Source: an uncultured Bacteroidales bacterium
GTDB taxonomy: Bacteria; Bacteroidota; Bacteroidia; Bacteroidales; Tenuifilaceae
Assembly (NCBI GenBank): GCA_937926785.1
Contig: CALBBQ010000008.1
Location: 27,816-91,815 of the forward strand
DNA length: 64,000 bases
Reading direction: 5' to 3'
Part shown: positions 9,901-17,920 of the stretch, piece after piece
Position numbering within the stretch: the stretch's first letter is position 1
How the letters are laid out: each line of letters opens with the position of its first letter
Program-made: the position numbers and the translations under genes
The notes under the pieces: model-generated
What the model saw: only the letters and a program-made list of their open reading frames with translations
Told to the model about the DNA's origin: nothing
Databases searched by the model: none

Positions 9901-10344
9901 GATGGGGAATTCCGAGAAGTCGATGTCGTTTACAATGGGGTCAGAGAGCAGATCGTTTGGCAGCTCGCTCTTTGCGCGGTCAACGGCATCCTTTGCCTCC
10001 TGCAACGCATCGCGAATGGATACATTGGTGTTAAACTCCACCAGAATCATCGATGCATCCTGCAACGATGACGATGACAGCTTCTTAAGTCCCTTTACGT
10101 TTTCCAGCTCTTTTTCTAGCGGGCGGGTGATCAGGTTCTCGATATCTACCGGCGGATTACCCGGGTAAATGGTTTGAACCATAATGGTGGGGTAGTAAAC
10201 CTCTGGGAAAAGCTCCTTGGGCAAACCCTTATAGGCTATTATACCGAAAAGTGCAACGATAAATGATAGCAGGAAAACGGTATTTCTGTTCTTCAGCGCC
10301 CACGATGTAGGTCCAAAGTTTCTGGTTATACTTGTTTTATCCAT
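6925..10344 (-). CDS. RND-family efflux pump permease (AcrB/HAE1 superfamily)
   Basis: This is the inner-membrane proton-driven pump subunit of a tripartite exporter (1139 residues). TM1 is at about residues 23-42. Two large periplasmic regions follow TM1 and TM7, and two sets of clustered helices contain LGMLVDNAIVVVENIYR (the TM4 Asp region) and the matching second-half LAGIVVNNAIVLIDYIG. Family signatures include the N-terminal PTIMVQTIYPGNPP. The first half keeps the Asp expected for proton coupling (LALGMLVDNAIV). It is the last gene of an operon with an adaptor (31 bases upstream), a TolC-type channel and a TetR regulator. Substrates cannot be read from sequence; drugs, detergents or lipids are all possible. 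Confidence 0.95.
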   Translation of the reverse strand: MDKTSITRNFGPTSWALKNRNTVFLLSFIVALFGIIAYKGLPKELFPEVYYPTIMVQTIYPGNPPVDIENLITRPLEKELENVKGLKKLSSSSLQDASMILVEFNTNVSIRDALQEAKDAVDRAKSELPNDLLSDPIVNDIDFSEFPIININLSGDYSLQELKRFAEHLEDEIETIPEVSKVNVQGIEDREIVIEVDMVKLEALGLSFTDIENAIRFENVSMSGGDIRIGKTRRSIRIIGEFESIKEIEAISVKREKDRTIYLRDVAEVKDSYKEATTLARLNGKPVVSVQVVKKSGENLLNATDKIFAILKQSQESKAIPANLEVTITNDQSDIIRKQLSNLENSMILGVILVVLVLFYFLGTRNAIFVGLSIPLSMLLSFIVINLIGYKINMIVLFSLILALGMLVDNAIVVVENIYRFVDNGYKPFDAARLAVGEIAIPVIASTATTLAAFLPLAFWQGITGEFMKNLPVTLIIVLTSSLAVALVIIPVITATFIKHGDEMHDNTPDKRKANRTAAILAIFALIFYIAGAYLVANLLTILAIIVFLNAFFFYKVERWFRYHFLVWLEQVYTKTLTYSLYGRRPLWITIGSFFLLIFTIIFFGFRNPEVKFFPSSDPNYINIIAELPIGSDLTATDSIMMLIEQDIDSILAPCRHSVKSVLTTVGKGDPEKWTLTGSQYNKGLTTITFVDFKDRAGVNTSQVMRQLNDELLNKYPGVKLSITQNQMGPPAGKAINIEVSGQDFETLITTADSIISYINTYNIAGIEGLNIDIELGKPELIVKIDRDKARRFGLSTMQIASTIRTAIYGKEISKFKEGEDDYSIQLRYADRYRYSLADIMNQKIGFMEEGRMIQIPLSAVASFEYSNTYGSVMRKDKKRVVTIYSNVIKGFNATNINNQLKMILSNFDMPEGYNVSFTGEQEEQQKSMEFLTRAMLIALALILLILVTQFNSLIRPLIIMTSVLFSTIGVFGGLATFKMDFVVVMTGIGLVSLAGIVVNNAIVLIDYIGLLKERRRVELGLPEGAFLPVKDATECVVTAGKTRLRPVLLTAITTILGLIPMAIGMNFDFYGALSQFKPDLYFGGDNVIFWGPISWTIIFGLTFSTFLTLIIVPVMYRLTVNLQKKFMIWTGQKDRLHD

Positions 10345-10375
10345 GTCAAAGCAGATGAAAGGTTAAGGTTGATTT

Positions 10376-11512
10376 CTACTTGCTTGTCAACTGTACCGGA
10401 ACGCCATTGCTAACCATGTTGTAGCCCGACACAATGACCCTGTCGCCAGCGGAAAGTCCTTTGGTTATCACCGTTCGGTCGTTGTACGCAACTCCTGTTT
10501 CTACGTAAACCTTGGTGGCAACATACTTCGAATCGGTTTTTTCAACTTTAAACAGAAAGGTACCTTTGGTGTCGCGTTTAAGAATAATGCTAGGAACACT
10601 TAATGCCTCCGGATTGTAGTAGTCGTTGATGAATAGCATGGCAATCTGGTTGGGTTTAATGGCCCCTTTGGGGTTGGTTGAGTGAATCTCTACCTTTACC
10701 GTTCTGGTTTTTGGGTCAACCATGTTACCAATTCTGAATACAGGGGCTTCAATCGATAGTTCGGGGAAGGTGGGGAATTCAATTCGAACTTTATCACCAA
10801 CATGAACCTTGTTTAAAATGCTTTCCGAGATATCGGCATCAATTTTCAATTTTTCGGTATTCAGCATGTATGCCACAGCCCTTCCCGGCGAGGCCAATTC
10901 CCCTTCCTTAATGTAGATGTCATCAACAATTCCGTCGAATGGGGCTTTAATTAGCGACATGTCGAGCTGGGCGTTTAGTGTTCTTAGCTTCTGCTCCAGG
11001 CTCTCCTTCTGATTTTTTGCTTGCAGATACTGTAGCTCTGAGCCAATGTTCTGCTCCCAAAGATTTTTTTGTTTTTCGTAAACGCTGGTTGCCAGTTCAA
11101 GAGCAATTTTTACTTCAGCAATACTACTCTCTATGATGCTGGTGTTAAGCGATATTAACAGGTCGCCTTTACGAACTCTTTGTCCTTTTGAAACATGTAT
11201 TCGTTTCACCTGTCCGTTGGTTTCGGGGCTGATTGAGGCCTCATTCTCCAGCTCAACCTTACCGCTGGCGGTAAAGTAGTGGTAGAACGGAGATGGGGTT
11301 AGTGTCTCGGCAACCACTTTTACGTAACCGTTTCCGTTGGAAAGGGTGTCCATTCTGGCTATGCGGCTTTCCAGGTCTTTAATTTGATGGTTAAGCTTGA
11401 TAGATTGCTCTTTGAGCTTGGCAAGTTTTGCCTTGAGCGCCTCGGGCGATTCCTGTGTATTGCACCCGTAAAGGGTTGTGAAAGCTATCAGCGTGTAAAT
11501 TATCCTTTTCAT
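10376..11512 (-). CDS. RND efflux periplasmic adaptor lipoprotein (HlyD/MFP family)
   Basis: This is the membrane-fusion subunit that bridges the RND permease and the TolC channel. The start MKRIIYTLIAF is followed by a lipobox (LYGC, C16), so it should be anchored as a lipoprotein. A coiled coil of about residues 22-55 comes next. The barrel-sandwich lipoyl halves are seen as VKRIHVSKGQRVRKGDLL and APFDGIVDDIYIKEGELASPG, separated by the alpha-hairpin. Beta-barrel and membrane-proximal domains follow, ending with GLSAGDRVIVSG. The 378-residue length is normal. It lies 27 bases after the TolC gene and 31 bases before the permease gene, clearly one operon. Confidence 0.95.
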   Translation of the reverse strand: MKRIIYTLIAFTTLYGCNTQESPEALKAKLAKLKEQSIKLNHQIKDLESRIARMDTLSNGNGYVKVVAETLTPSPFYHYFTASGKVELENEASISPETNGQVKRIHVSKGQRVRKGDLLISLNTSIIESSIAEVKIALELATSVYEKQKNLWEQNIGSELQYLQAKNQKESLEQKLRTLNAQLDMSLIKAPFDGIVDDIYIKEGELASPGRAVAYMLNTEKLKIDADISESILNKVHVGDKVRIEFPTFPELSIEAPVFRIGNMVDPKTRTVKVEIHSTNPKGAIKPNQIAMLFINDYYNPEALSVPSIILKRDTKGTFLFKVEKTDSKYVATKVYVETGVAYNDRTVITKGLSAGDRVIVSGYNMVSNGVPVQLTSK

Positions 11513-11539
11513 GGTATGAAGTTTGTTTGTTATTTCCAG

Positions 11540-12856
11540 TTAGATGTTTCCTGTTACCTTATCTAGTCGAACCTTAGCGTTTATGAGTTCGACAATGGCT
11601 GCCAGGTAGTTGCCTACAGCTTGCAGGTATTTGTCGTTTGCCTGAATCACATCGAGCTGCGAGGCTGTTCCGTTTTTGTACTTAACTCGGTACTCCTCAA
11701 GTACTTGTGCTGCTAATTCTTTGTTTTTACTTTGGGCTTCGTATTTTGCCCATGCAACGCTCAGGTTGGCTTTTGCATCGGCGTAATCCATTTCAATGCT
11801 TTGGCGGGTCTGGTTGTAAGTGTTAACCGACTTAGACAGCTCCAGTTTGGCCTGTTGCACCTTGGAAATTCGCATCCCACTGGAAAAAATCGGAAGGGTA
11901 AGCTTAGCACCAAGCAATGCCGTTGGGGTAAAGTTGATTTGCGGTTCCTTGTGAAGTCGTTGAAAGCTAACAAAAGCCGAAATGCTTGGCAAAAAGTACG
12001 ATTGATTTAGGCGGAGTTGAAGTTTGCTTATAGCTACCTGGTTGTCAAGTATTTTAAGGTTGATATTGTTGCTTGGGTCAAATGGTTGGGCAGTAGCGTA
12101 GGGGTTAAAGTTACCGATCATGGTTCGTAGGTTATCCGTTAGCTCAACCGTAATGCTATCGGGTAGGCCAAGCTGAAGTTTTAAAAGTTTGTATGCAGTG
12201 TTCAGCTGCTTACGCGTTTCAGCTGCTGAGTTTTCAACCAGCGAGAGCGATACCTTAACCTGATCAACTGCAGTTCTGTCGGCAAAACCGCTTTTTTGTA
12301 GCTGTTCGGTATCGTTGGCAATACGCTTGAGGTTTGCCACGCTGGAATCGATTATTGAAGTTGTTTCTTGTAGAAGCAGAACGGTAAGGTAACCTGCGGT
12401 TACATTTGCTTTCAGCTCCTGATCGGTTTTGGCAAGGGCATGTTCCGACATGGCCTTGTAGGCTCTCGACGCCTGCAACCCCACGATGTACGGGCCGTTA
12501 AAAACCAGTTGCGAAACGGTGATGCTATAAGTTGCATTAGCCTTTTCGCCCACCTTAATCTCAACGGGTTGTCCGTTTTGGCCAGGGAAAGTTAGCTTGG
12601 GCAGGTCATTCAGAATGTACTGAAAATCTACCCCTGCGCTTACCTGTGGTAACCCCTGCGCGGTTGTTTCCCATACCTTTTTCTTTGCAATTTCTACATC
12701 GAGCGCTGCATTTTTGCGCTGCAGGTTGTTTGAAACTGCATATTCCTGAGCTTGTGTTAAGCTAAAGGAATATTTACCTTGCTGCCCCTGCGCGTTAATA
12801 CTAAGTGAAAGGCAGAAAGCAAAGAATGCATGTAAGACAATGTTTTTCTGTTTCAT
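11540..12856 (-). CDS. TolC-family outer-membrane efflux channel
   Basis: This is the outer-membrane channel of the tripartite pump. An N-terminal signal peptide (about residues 1-22, ending INAQG) is followed by two homologous TolC/OEP repeats. These are rich in long helices, for example the ITVSQLVFNGPYIVGLQASR stretch and the C-terminal QVLEEYRVKYKNGTASQLDVIQ, a typical OEP helix motif. The 438-residue length fits the family. Its ATG overlaps the tetR stop codon (ATGA at 12853-12856), so regulator and channel are translationally coupled. Confidence 0.94.
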   Translation of the reverse strand: MKQKNIVLHAFFAFCLSLSINAQGQQGKYSFSLTQAQEYAVSNNLQRKNAALDVEIAKKKVWETTAQGLPQVSAGVDFQYILNDLPKLTFPGQNGQPVEIKVGEKANATYSITVSQLVFNGPYIVGLQASRAYKAMSEHALAKTDQELKANVTAGYLTVLLLQETTSIIDSSVANLKRIANDTEQLQKSGFADRTAVDQVKVSLSLVENSAAETRKQLNTAYKLLKLQLGLPDSITVELTDNLRTMIGNFNPYATAQPFDPSNNINLKILDNQVAISKLQLRLNQSYFLPSISAFVSFQRLHKEPQINFTPTALLGAKLTLPIFSSGMRISKVQQAKLELSKSVNTYNQTRQSIEMDYADAKANLSVAWAKYEAQSKNKELAAQVLEEYRVKYKNGTASQLDVIQANDKYLQAVGNYLAAIVELINAKVRLDKVTGNI

Positions 12857-13494
12857 TTTGCTTGTATAAAGTTTAAGTCGTTAATATCAAAGTTTTTAAG
12901 CTCGTTCTCCAGGAACTCTATGCCTTTTTGGTTGGCTATTCCTCGGATGTGATATATGAATATCTCATAGAAAAATTTATCGGAGGTAAACTCCTCAATG
13001 CTGAAAATATCGTTATCAATCAGGCTTTCAATTCGGGAAATCTGAATTCGGGCAATGATGTTTGGGTTCAAATCCAATCGGTATAGGCCTTCACGTTGCC
13101 CTTTCTCAATGTTAGCCATAACGCTTTCGTACATCTTGTCGCGACGGGCCTTCGTGAACTTTTCGTAATGTTGAGGGTAGTATTTTCTTAAATCGTAAAG
13201 GGTGGCCAGGTTTAGCCCTTTCATTTTCTGGTTTAAGATTTTACTAACAATTAATAGTTCCTCAATGGCATTCAAGTTTTGCTTCTGTTTGCATTCCATG
13301 CCATTATTTAGCATCTCTATCTCGAAGTCGATGACCTTGTCAACCAGGTCGTCCTTATCGGTAACATACTTGTAGAGGGTTTTTTTGGATATACCCAGGT
13401 GTCTGGCCACATCATCCATAGTAACACTCTTGATACCATACCTGGTATACAGCTCGTGCACCCGGTTAACTATACATGCTAGTTCTTCGTTCAT
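12853..13494 (-). CDS. TetR/AcrR-family transcriptional regulator
   Basis: This is a DNA-binding repressor, most likely of its own efflux operon. I chose the ATG at 13494 (MNEELACIV). The upstream extension overlaps the -7 element and is not homologous to anything expected. The helix-turn-helix is at about residues 22-45, with MDDVARHLGISKKTLYKYV as the recognition part. The C-terminal ligand/dimer region is poorly conserved, as usual. It is the first gene of the operon, overlapping the channel gene by 4 bases. This arrangement suggests autoregulation together with the pump, but the ligand is unknown. Confidence 0.9.
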   Translation of the reverse strand: MNEELACIVNRVHELYTRYGIKSVTMDDVARHLGISKKTLYKYVTDKDDLVDKVIDFEIEMLNNGMECKQKQNLNAIEELLIVSKILNQKMKGLNLATLYDLRKYYPQHYEKFTKARRDKMYESVMANIEKGQREGLYRLDLNPNIIARIQISRIESLIDNDIFSIEEFTSDKFFYEIFIYHIRGIANQKGIEFLENELKNFDINDLNFIQAK

Positions 13495-13524
13495 CGTGTA
13501 ATTTTGCAATGGAAACTCAGGATA

Positions 13525-13532
13525 CAAAAATA
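13525..13532 (-). promoter_or_regulatory. -7 promoter element of the tetR-efflux operon
   Basis: TATTTTTG on the minus strand, 30 bases upstream of the chosen tetR ATG. It supports that start and suggests one promoter for all four genes. Confidence 0.5.
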
Positions 13533-13615
13533 ACAAAAAAAGTTTCCTTAGGTTTTTCAATGACTGTTAAAATGGGTTAAGAGATATTAGGTTAAAGCGG
13601 TTAACAGCTATTTAT

Positions 13616-13650
13616 TAAAAAAGGGGTTCCCTGCATGATGCATGAACCCC
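13616..13650 (-). terminator. Terminator of the HAMP-GAF gene
   Basis: GGGGTTC (13623-13629) pairs with GAACCCC (13644-13650), with an inner TGCAT/ATGCA pair in the loop. A run of Ts follows on the minus strand. It lies 33 bases past the stop codon. Confidence 0.85.
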
Positions 13651-13682
13651 GAAGGCGATGATTTAAATCAATTCAGGAAAAG

Positions 13683-15590
13683 TTAATTCCTTAAATCGCG
13701 AATCAACATCTCGTTTTCGTAATCTTTCAATATTTGTTTGAGCTCCTTGATTTCCCTGGATAACTCTTGCTCGCGTCGTTCCATATCCTCCCTTATGGTT
13801 TTGAGTTCCTCCATGTTCTGCTTCAGCTCTTCTTCGCTGGAAAGCAGTTCCATGTTTTTCTGCTTCATCTCAGCAATAATCCGTTCGTTAAATGCAATCA
13901 TCTCGTTGAACCTGATTGCCGATGCAAGGCTGATACAAGCCTTTTTCACGAACTCAATTTGGATGGGAGTAAAAACCAGGTAGCTGGCTATCTCAATACA
14001 ACCAAGAATCTCTTTCATGTCGGTTACCAGCGGTGCAAGCAGCAGGCACGATGGATTGGAATGGCCAAGACCAGTGGTGATATGGGTATAATCCTTTGGT
14101 ATATCTGTTACAAAGATGATATCCTTTTCGTAAATGCATGCCCCGGGAAGCCCTTCGTGAATATCGAGAGTGCGGTTTAGGTACTTGCGCCTGTCAAGTG
14201 CATAGCTGGCCACTAGCTCAATATGCTCGCCACCCTTGGCATCGTCGGATTTTTTTATGTAAACACCCCCTTGTAGCGCTTGCGTTTGTTTTACGGTGAA
14301 CCTGATGAACTGAAAGCAGAGTTCATTAATATTTTCGTACTTAACCCTGAGTATCTCACCCATGGTGGCCAGGTTCTCGTTAAGCCAGTTCCGCTGCTCA
14401 TTTTCGTGCAGGTTGCGTTCGCGTTCCTCGGCAACCTTCATGAGTCTTTGGCGCATTTCCAGCAGCTTTGAACCAACTTCGCCGGAGTTGCCAAACACAT
14501 TCACCTCGCTGTAAAAATTACCGTTTCCAACCTCTTCGGCAAACTTTCGGGTGTTTTGAAGTGCAACGGAAAGCTCATTAATGGATTGTTCAATGCCGCT
14601 AAACTCATCTTTCCCAATTATTTTGATTATTCCAGGAATCTCCCCTTTCCCCATTTTCTTTAGAGTGTGTTGAATTGATTTCAGGGTTTTGGTGATGTGC
14701 TTGCCAATCTTTGCAAGGATAAGAAGTAAGAGGGTTGAGGTCATCAGAATCAGTGCCAGCATGGTAACATAGATCCGGTGGCTGTTGGTTTTAAGCTTTT
14801 GTGTGAGTTCTACTCGTAACGCGTTAATCTTTCTGTCAAGTCCCAGCGATAGCTCTTTCAGCTTTGCCTGGGCTCCTTTATTCTCATTGAGGCCTATTTG
14901 TCTGTCTATCTCGGTATAGGCGTGGAATAGTTTACTGTAATCGTTGAGCAGTTTGTCGGTTTCTGCCCCCCTTGAGCTATACCTCTCTTCTACATAGGCT
15001 TGGGCAGCAGCATGTTCCTTTTCAAATTTCACAATGTAAGATGAGTCGCGTCGAATAATGTAATCCTTTTCGTGTCTTCTGAGCATGAGCATATGGCTCA
15101 TTAATCGGTAATCTCTTAGTTGGTTCACATTTTCCTCAACCTGGTGAATTTTTGACCTCAGCTCCCCTTCCAGCCCAAAGTCCCTGAAACCACGCTGAAT
15201 CACAAGCTCTTTCAAATCGCGGAATTGCCGGTCGTATTTTGAAATCAGTGTGTTAATGTTAATGGTTTGGTTGTTTCCAAATCGGTTCTCCAGTTCTTTC
15301 AGTTCCTTGTAGATCATTCTAACCAGGCTGTCGTGCTGTGTGGTGGCTCTGGAGTAACCGTATCGGTATAGCTCACTACTCTGCAAGTCGCGAAAAAGAA
15401 AATCATCGCGGGTTTTTTGAAGGCTGATGTTGTTTTGATGGAGATGCTCCAGGTTTAGTAATGCCTCCCTGTCGTGCTGGGCGTTTTGCTGTTGAATGAA
15501 GAATATCGAAGTGAATACGATTAACGACAATACCACTAAAAAGGCTGTAAATTTTAAAAGCCTTCGAATTGAGAATCTACGGAGGTTCAT
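13683..15590 (-). CDS. Membrane receptor with periplasmic helical domain, HAMP, GAF and C-terminal coiled coil; no output domain
   Basis: This is a membrane sensor of 635 residues. TM1 is at about residues 13-31. A roughly 230-residue periplasmic region rich in charged helices follows, then TM2 (about 270-290), a HAMP segment with the KMGKGEIPG turn, and a GAF domain (about 410-560). The last 70 residues form a strong coiled coil of E/K/L heptads. There is no histidine kinase, methyl-accepting, GGDEF or phosphatase domain, so it must signal through a partner bound to the coiled coil. The layout resembles receptors that feed a separate kinase or phosphatase. It neighbours a SiaC/SpoIIE-phosphatase locus, which makes such a link attractive but unproven. 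Confidence 0.78.
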   Translation of the reverse strand: MNLRRFSIRRLLKFTAFLVVLSLIVFTSIFFIQQQNAQHDREALLNLEHLHQNNISLQKTRDDFLFRDLQSSELYRYGYSRATTQHDSLVRMIYKELKELENRFGNNQTININTLISKYDRQFRDLKELVIQRGFRDFGLEGELRSKIHQVEENVNQLRDYRLMSHMLMLRRHEKDYIIRRDSSYIVKFEKEHAAAQAYVEERYSSRGAETDKLLNDYSKLFHAYTEIDRQIGLNENKGAQAKLKELSLGLDRKINALRVELTQKLKTNSHRIYVTMLALILMTSTLLLLILAKIGKHITKTLKSIQHTLKKMGKGEIPGIIKIIGKDEFSGIEQSINELSVALQNTRKFAEEVGNGNFYSEVNVFGNSGEVGSKLLEMRQRLMKVAEERERNLHENEQRNWLNENLATMGEILRVKYENINELCFQFIRFTVKQTQALQGGVYIKKSDDAKGGEHIELVASYALDRRKYLNRTLDIHEGLPGACIYEKDIIFVTDIPKDYTHITTGLGHSNPSCLLLAPLVTDMKEILGCIEIASYLVFTPIQIEFVKKACISLASAIRFNEMIAFNERIIAEMKQKNMELLSSEEELKQNMEELKTIREDMERREQELSREIKELKQILKDYENEMLIRDLRN

Positions 15591-15608
15591 ACATCAATTT
15601 GTTTTCAG

Positions 15609-15616
15609 CAAAGTTA
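15609..15616 (-). promoter_or_regulatory. -7 promoter element of the HAMP-GAF gene
   Basis: TAACTTTG on the minus strand fits TAnnTTTG, 18 bases before the ATG at 15590. Confidence 0.45.
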
Positions 15617-15752
15617 CTTTGCTGTTCAGGTGGCATGGTTAACTCAGAATTACCTTTTTGTAAAACCTCTATGACTATTTTCTTTGAAATTTTCGAATAG
15701 GGTGTTTTTAGCTTGCATTGTATGTCTATATAGAAACTAATATCTGATTCCC

Positions 15753-16166
15753 ATGAAAAAGTGTGCATCAATAGTTGCTTTTGCGTTAATGGCATTGATG
15801 ACTGTTTCTGGTTCAGCATTTGCTCAAAGGCCTCAAAGAACAAAGCCTGTGACTAAAGCTGTTGTGTTTAAACACAAAAAAAACCATTCAAAAAGGGTGG
15901 TGGTTTACCATCCTTACTGGGCGCCCAGAATGGCATTCTATCGTAGGTGGGTGTATTTCCCCAGGCTCAACATCTACTGGGACAATCTGCGCGGTTTATA
16001 TGTTTACCGTAATGGTACTGTTTGGGTTACTTCCGTTAGTATTCCTGCTGTTATTGTCAACGTTGATCTTTCTAAAGAGAAGCATTTTGAGCTGCCAAAG
16101 GAGAACGATGCCGTTGATGAGGTTTACCAAAGCAACCAGCAACATTCAAAACTGACGGATGATTAA
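15753..16166 (+). CDS. Small secreted basic protein of unknown function
   Basis: I do not recognise a named domain. The 137-residue protein has a clear signal peptide (residues 1-24, with likely cleavage after SAFA). A very basic segment follows (RTKPVTKAVVFKHKKNHSKR), then an aromatic-rich core with Y-x-W-D-N-x-x-x-x-Y-V-Y and W-V-T-S-V-S-I-P, and an acidic C-terminus. I recall similar aromatic secreted proteins as conserved hypotheticals in Bacteroidota. It is the only + strand gene inside a - strand envelope/signalling locus. It is divergent from the HAMP-GAF gene with 162 bases between them, and convergent with the Ig-repeat gene. Periplasmic or surface location is the only safe inference. 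Confidence 0.72.
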   Translation: MKKCASIVAFALMALMTVSGSAFAQRPQRTKPVTKAVVFKHKKNHSKRVVVYHPYWAPRMAFYRRWVYFPRLNIYWDNLRGLYVYRNGTVWVTSVSIPAVIVNVDLSKEKHFELPKENDAVDEVYQSNQQHSKLTDD

Positions 16167-16219
16167 GATTGAGAAGGCTGTTTTAAACAATTTTTTTGAA
16201 TTCAGAATAGCAGTTTTAA

Positions 16220-17920
16220 CTATTTTATAAAAAATCTTACCGTTTCAACCCGGCTGTTGCCAAGTTCGTCAGTTGCAGTGATGGTTAGCTCATTCATACC
16301 CTGGCTGAAGCTGGCGATTGGAGTTGAGTAGTTTTGGATTTTTGTTCCGTTCAATGAATATTGAATGGAGTTACGAGCTGAGAGGTTGTCCGATTCGCTG
16401 AGGTACAACCTTACGTTCGACGGATAAACGGGTACAGTTTGGTTGTCGAAAACCATCTGGCCAATTGGTGTTACGCTAAAGTGCCAGTATATTTCGGGTG
16501 CCACATTATCAACTGCAACCTCAAAGTTCAGGAAGTTGAGGTTCTCCACATTGTCGTATGCGGTACATTTGAACGAGTAGTAACCGTAATCTTTTAGAGT
16601 GAATGGTTCAAAGTACCGGGTGGGTTGGTTTTGGTTAAGTACGTATTCAATGCGGTTTAACCCGGCTTCCTTGTCGGTAGCGCGTAATTCTATTTTAGTA
16701 GTTGGGCCAATCCATAATGTATCGCGCAGCTTAAGTTGAGGGCCTATGAGCCTGTAACTCATATCCGGACCTGTGATATCGATGGTAGGCATGGTAAACG
16801 ATTGGGCATTGGCATCGGATTGGCTTCGGTTATTTACCCTGTCAATGGCATAGGTTTTTAGCTTTACGGTTCCAAGAATATCGGACAGCAGAACGGGTTT
16901 CTCGTATGGTTTAAACTCGCCGTTGTTGAGTGAGTAGTAAATTTCCTTAACTCCGGCTTTATTATCAACAGCTACAATTTTTAACCGGCTTCGGCCAGAG
17001 GAGAATTCACGGGTTCCTACCATGTAGGAATTTCCTTCAATCTCTTCAACAACTAGAGGAGGGGTTTTATCGATGAAGAAGGTGTATGATTGGGCTTTTT
17101 CAACATTTCCGGCTTTATCGGTAGCATACCAGGCAAGGGTATGGTAGCCTTCCTTAATCGATGCGGTCTGCAGGGGCTGGCTGTACCTTAACCAGTTACC
17201 CGATGAGTCGAGCATGTAATGGATGGCTTCAACCCCAAAACGGTCGGTGGAGGAGAGGGTAAGAGCCGCCCTGCCCGAAAGTATATCTTCGTACCTATCA
17301 CCTTTAATGGTGAGTTCGGTTACGGGCGGTGTTGCATCAACAATTAGCTTGCGGTAAACTTCGGGTTCACGATTCCCAAGGTTATCGGTAGCGTAAACCC
17401 TGATTTCATACTCGCCATCCTGGGTAAGATTTAAGGGTTGAGTGTATTCGGTGAACTCCGAACCATTAACTGAGTAGTAAATTTTATCAGTTCCCGATGC
17501 CTCATCGGCAGCGCTAAGCTCTACAATAGCCCCTCCTCTGATAATCACAGCATCCTTTAGCTGAAGTACATTTATGTTTTTGGGAATTACTGAAGTTTGT
17601 GGAGGTAAACCATCGGCAAACAGCTCGAACCTGATTTTTCGTCCTTGATATAAGTCCATGTGGGTCATGAGCTGGGGCCCAGTTCCATTCCATGCTAAGG
17701 ATTGGTTACTTTTGCTGGCATCGCGGAGCAAAACGGCATCGGTTCCGTTGGGCTTAGTTCCCATGTAGAGGTGTACAGGAACTTGTGGTGAAACGAATAG
17801 TTTTCCCGTTGAATCAATGTAAAACGCTTTTGGGCTCTGTTCTTGCCCAAGTAGGCTCAGGTTGACAAAAATGGCCAGTGGTATAGCAACAAGTACAAAT
17901 CTCTTCATTTCAAACAGCAT
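16220..17920 (-). CDS. Secreted protein with five OmpL47/Ig-like repeats, paralogous N-terminus to the upstream OmpA protein
   Basis: This is a secreted or envelope protein of 566 residues. The ATG at 17920 overlaps the preceding stop as TAATG; the ATG at 17908 (MKRFVLVAIPL) gives a cleaner signal peptide. After an N-terminal domain (about 30-120) come five repeats of roughly 90 residues. Each has the pattern (I)xYxLNxxxxxxYxxPxxL...YxxxxxAxDNxxN followed by a D-x-T-P-P linker: IYYSVNGSEF, IHYMLDSSGN, IYYSLNNGEF, IEYVLNQNQP and IQYSLNGTKI. Such repeats are known from OmpL47-type and bacterial Ig-like modules. The N-terminal domain aligns by eye with that of the OmpA protein encoded just upstream. 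Function is unknown; a binding or structural role at the cell surface is likely. Confidence 0.75.
   Translation of the reverse strand: MLFEMKRFVLVAIPLAIFVNLSLLGQEQSPKAFYIDSTGKLFVSPQVPVHLYMGTKPNGTDAVLLRDASKSNQSLAWNGTGPQLMTHMDLYQGRKIRFELFADGLPPQTSVIPKNINVLQLKDAVIIRGGAIVELSAADEASGTDKIYYSVNGSEFTEYTQPLNLTQDGEYEIRVYATDNLGNREPEVYRKLIVDATPPVTELTIKGDRYEDILSGRAALTLSSTDRFGVEAIHYMLDSSGNWLRYSQPLQTASIKEGYHTLAWYATDKAGNVEKAQSYTFFIDKTPPLVVEEIEGNSYMVGTREFSSGRSRLKIVAVDNKAGVKEIYYSLNNGEFKPYEKPVLLSDILGTVKLKTYAIDRVNNRSQSDANAQSFTMPTIDITGPDMSYRLIGPQLKLRDTLWIGPTTKIELRATDKEAGLNRIEYVLNQNQPTRYFEPFTLKDYGYYSFKCTAYDNVENLNFLNFEVAVDNVAPEIYWHFSVTPIGQMVFDNQTVPVYPSNVRLYLSESDNLSARNSIQYSLNGTKIQNYSTPIASFSQGMNELTITATDELGNSRVETVRFFIK

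Noticed and set aside
15577..15843. 88-codon minus-strand frame overlapping the start of the small secreted protein gene
   Set aside because: It covers the -7 element of the HAMP-GAF gene and the signal peptide of a better + strand gene.
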